A stretch of DNA of 6,265 nucleotides from positions 1-6,265 of the forward strand of contig JAFMJK010000134.1 in the NCBI GenBank assembly GCA_017853515.1, given 5' to 3'. The stretch comes from Chthoniobacterales bacterium. Lineage in GTDB: Bacteria; Verrucomicrobiota; Verrucomicrobiia; Chthoniobacterales; JACTMZ01. Shown in pieces: positions 5,578 through 6,265 of the stretch (the first letter of the stretch is position 1; each line of letters starts with the position of its first letter). The notes beneath the pieces are model-generated. The model made no database searches. It was not told where the DNA came from and saw nothing but the letters and a program-made list of their open reading frames with translations. A program made the translations under genes and the position numbers.

Positions 5578-6265
5578 TCACCATCTCCCGCTGGCGCCGC
5601 CGCCGCCAAATCCGCCGCCACCACCGGAAAAACCGCCTCCTCCGAACCCGCCTCCACCCAAGCCGGTCCCGCTCGAAGGAAACCAGACGTCGCGGCGGCC
5701 GGACGGTTGGTAAACGCGACCACCGCGCTTCTGCGCCTGCCGGATGTGCAGAATGATAAAAATCACGAAGATGGCAAAGATGATGAGGTTGAAAATCGCC
5801 TCGTTCGCCTCGACTTGACCATCGGCAACAGTGCGTCCCGTGCCGGTGTATTCGCCTTTCGACGCCGCCATCAGTGCCTCTGCTCCACGCTCGATCCCGC
5901 CCGCCATGTCACCCGCGCGGAACGAAGGAACGATGTCGTCCTGGATGATAACGTTGGCCAACGCATCCGGCACGGCTCCCTCCAAGCCGTAACCCACTTC
6001 GATGCGCATCTCGCGCGAGTCGGGAAACACAAAGAGGACGATGCCGTTGTCGCGGTCCTTGCGGCCCGCGCCCCACGCTTCCGCGGTGCGCTGCGTGAAA
6101 TCTTCCATCACGTAGTCTTCGGGAACGCGCGGCATCACCGCGACGACGATCTGGTTGGATGTCTCGCGTTCGTATTGTTCCAGCGTGCGCGCCAACGCCT
6201 CGCGCTGGCCCGGACTGAACACACCCGCTTCATCGAGGACGTAATCGGCCGGCTTGGCCGGGAGC
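5578..6265 (-). CDS. YgcG-type TPM-domain membrane protein (5' partial)
   Basis: The frame is open to the right edge of the window and stops at TGA 5580-5578, giving 228 visible residues. The visible sequence begins LPAKPADYVLDEAGVFSPGQ, which is the usual beginning of the TPM domain just after a signal peptide. Only the start and signal sequence should therefore be missing, and the GTG at 6222 encodes an internal Val. The TPM domain covers about residues 5-134 and shows SNQIVVAV, the KDRDNGIVLFVFPD core, RIEVGYGLEGAVPDA and FRAGDMAGGI. A hydrophobic helix (about 157-174) followed by a basic patch and a Gly/Phe/Ser-rich tail (about 203-228) suggests a periplasmic or extracytoplasmic domain anchored by one C-terminal helix. 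TPM proteins have been linked to photosystem II repair in plants (Psb32/TLP18.3), but the bacterial function is not established. The small TPM gene follows after one base, and lemA may lie upstream outside the window. Confidence 0.92.
   Translation of the reverse strand, partial: LPAKPADYVLDEAGVFSPGQREALARTLEQYERETSNQIVVAVMPRVPEDYVMEDFTQRTAEAWGAGRKDRDNGIVLFVFPDSREMRIEVGYGLEGAVPDALANVIIQDDIVPSFRAGDMAGGIERGAEALMAASKGEYTGTGRTVADGQVEANEAIFNLIIFAIFVIFIILHIRQAQKRGGRVYQPSGRRDVWFPSSGTGLGGGGFGGGGFSGGGGGFGGGGASGRW
5585..5589 (-). promoter_or_regulatory. Ribosome binding site GGGAG of the small TPM gene
   Basis: On the minus strand, GGGAG lies 8 bases before the ATG at 5576, inside the last codons of the upstream TPM gene. 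It supports this start over the longer in-frame alternative. It is the only good Shine-Dalgarno sequence at any of the gene starts visible in the window. Confidence 0.7.

Noticed and set aside
5577..5723. Longer start for the small TPM protein
   Set aside because: The extension is Ala/Gly-rich out-of-frame reading of the upstream gene's glycine tail. The ATG at 5576 has a GGGAG site, and family similarity starts there.
5088..5756. A 222-codon plus-strand open frame across the TPM region
   Set aside because: It is Arg-rich, has no recognisable domain, and runs antisense across two well-supported TPM genes and their junction.
6220..6222. GTG as the start of the YgcG-type TPM gene
   Set aside because: Conserved TPM sequence (DYVLDEAG) continues in frame upstream of it to the window edge, so the codon is an internal Val and the gene is 5' truncated by the window.

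Overview
This 6,265-base window holds the distal end of a respiratory complex I operon (nuoK-nuoL-nuoM-nuoN, plus strand) that runs tail-to-tail into an operon on the minus strand encoding two TPM-domain proteins. The DNA is GC-rich (roughly 60-65 % by eye), with strong use of C- or G-ending codons. It is bacterial chromosomal housekeeping DNA. I see no mobile elements, tRNA or rRNA genes, CRISPR arrays or phage genes. The phylum cannot be fixed by eye. The unusual NuoM sequence (see below) and the base composition would fit a GC-rich group such as Verrucomicrobiota (Opitutae-like) or Acidobacteriota, but this is a weak impression from memory.

Bases 1-5045: nuoK lacks only its first few codons. 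nuoL follows after 4 bases with a GTG start. nuoM overlaps the nuoL stop by one base (TGATG), and nuoN overlaps the nuoM stop by four bases (ATGA). None of the three internal starts has a convincing Shine-Dalgarno sequence, so expression probably depends on translational coupling within one transcript. The products are the four integral-membrane subunits that form the distal proton-pumping arm of NADH:quinone oxidoreductase: NuoK plus the three antiporter-like subunits. The key Glu and Lys residues are intact in NuoK, NuoL and NuoN. NuoM is the exception: the conserved transmembrane-helix-7 lysine (E. coli K234) is a leucine, while the neighbouring helix 8 carries an extra lysine and a NuoL-like histidine.

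Bases 5046-5135: a 90-base convergent intergenic region. It contains a perfect 8-bp GC hairpin that may serve as a terminator, mainly for the minus-strand operon.

Bases 5136-6265 (minus strand): a 5'-truncated membrane-anchored TPM protein of the YgcG type with a glycine-rich tail is followed one base later by a small soluble TPM-like protein preceded by a GGGAG ribosome binding site. Such pairs often sit downstream of lemA, so a lemA gene may lie just beyond the right edge.

I found no undescribed system here. The most notable observation is the altered proton-channel lysine pattern in NuoM, followed by a strong glycine codon-pair bias across the nuo genes.
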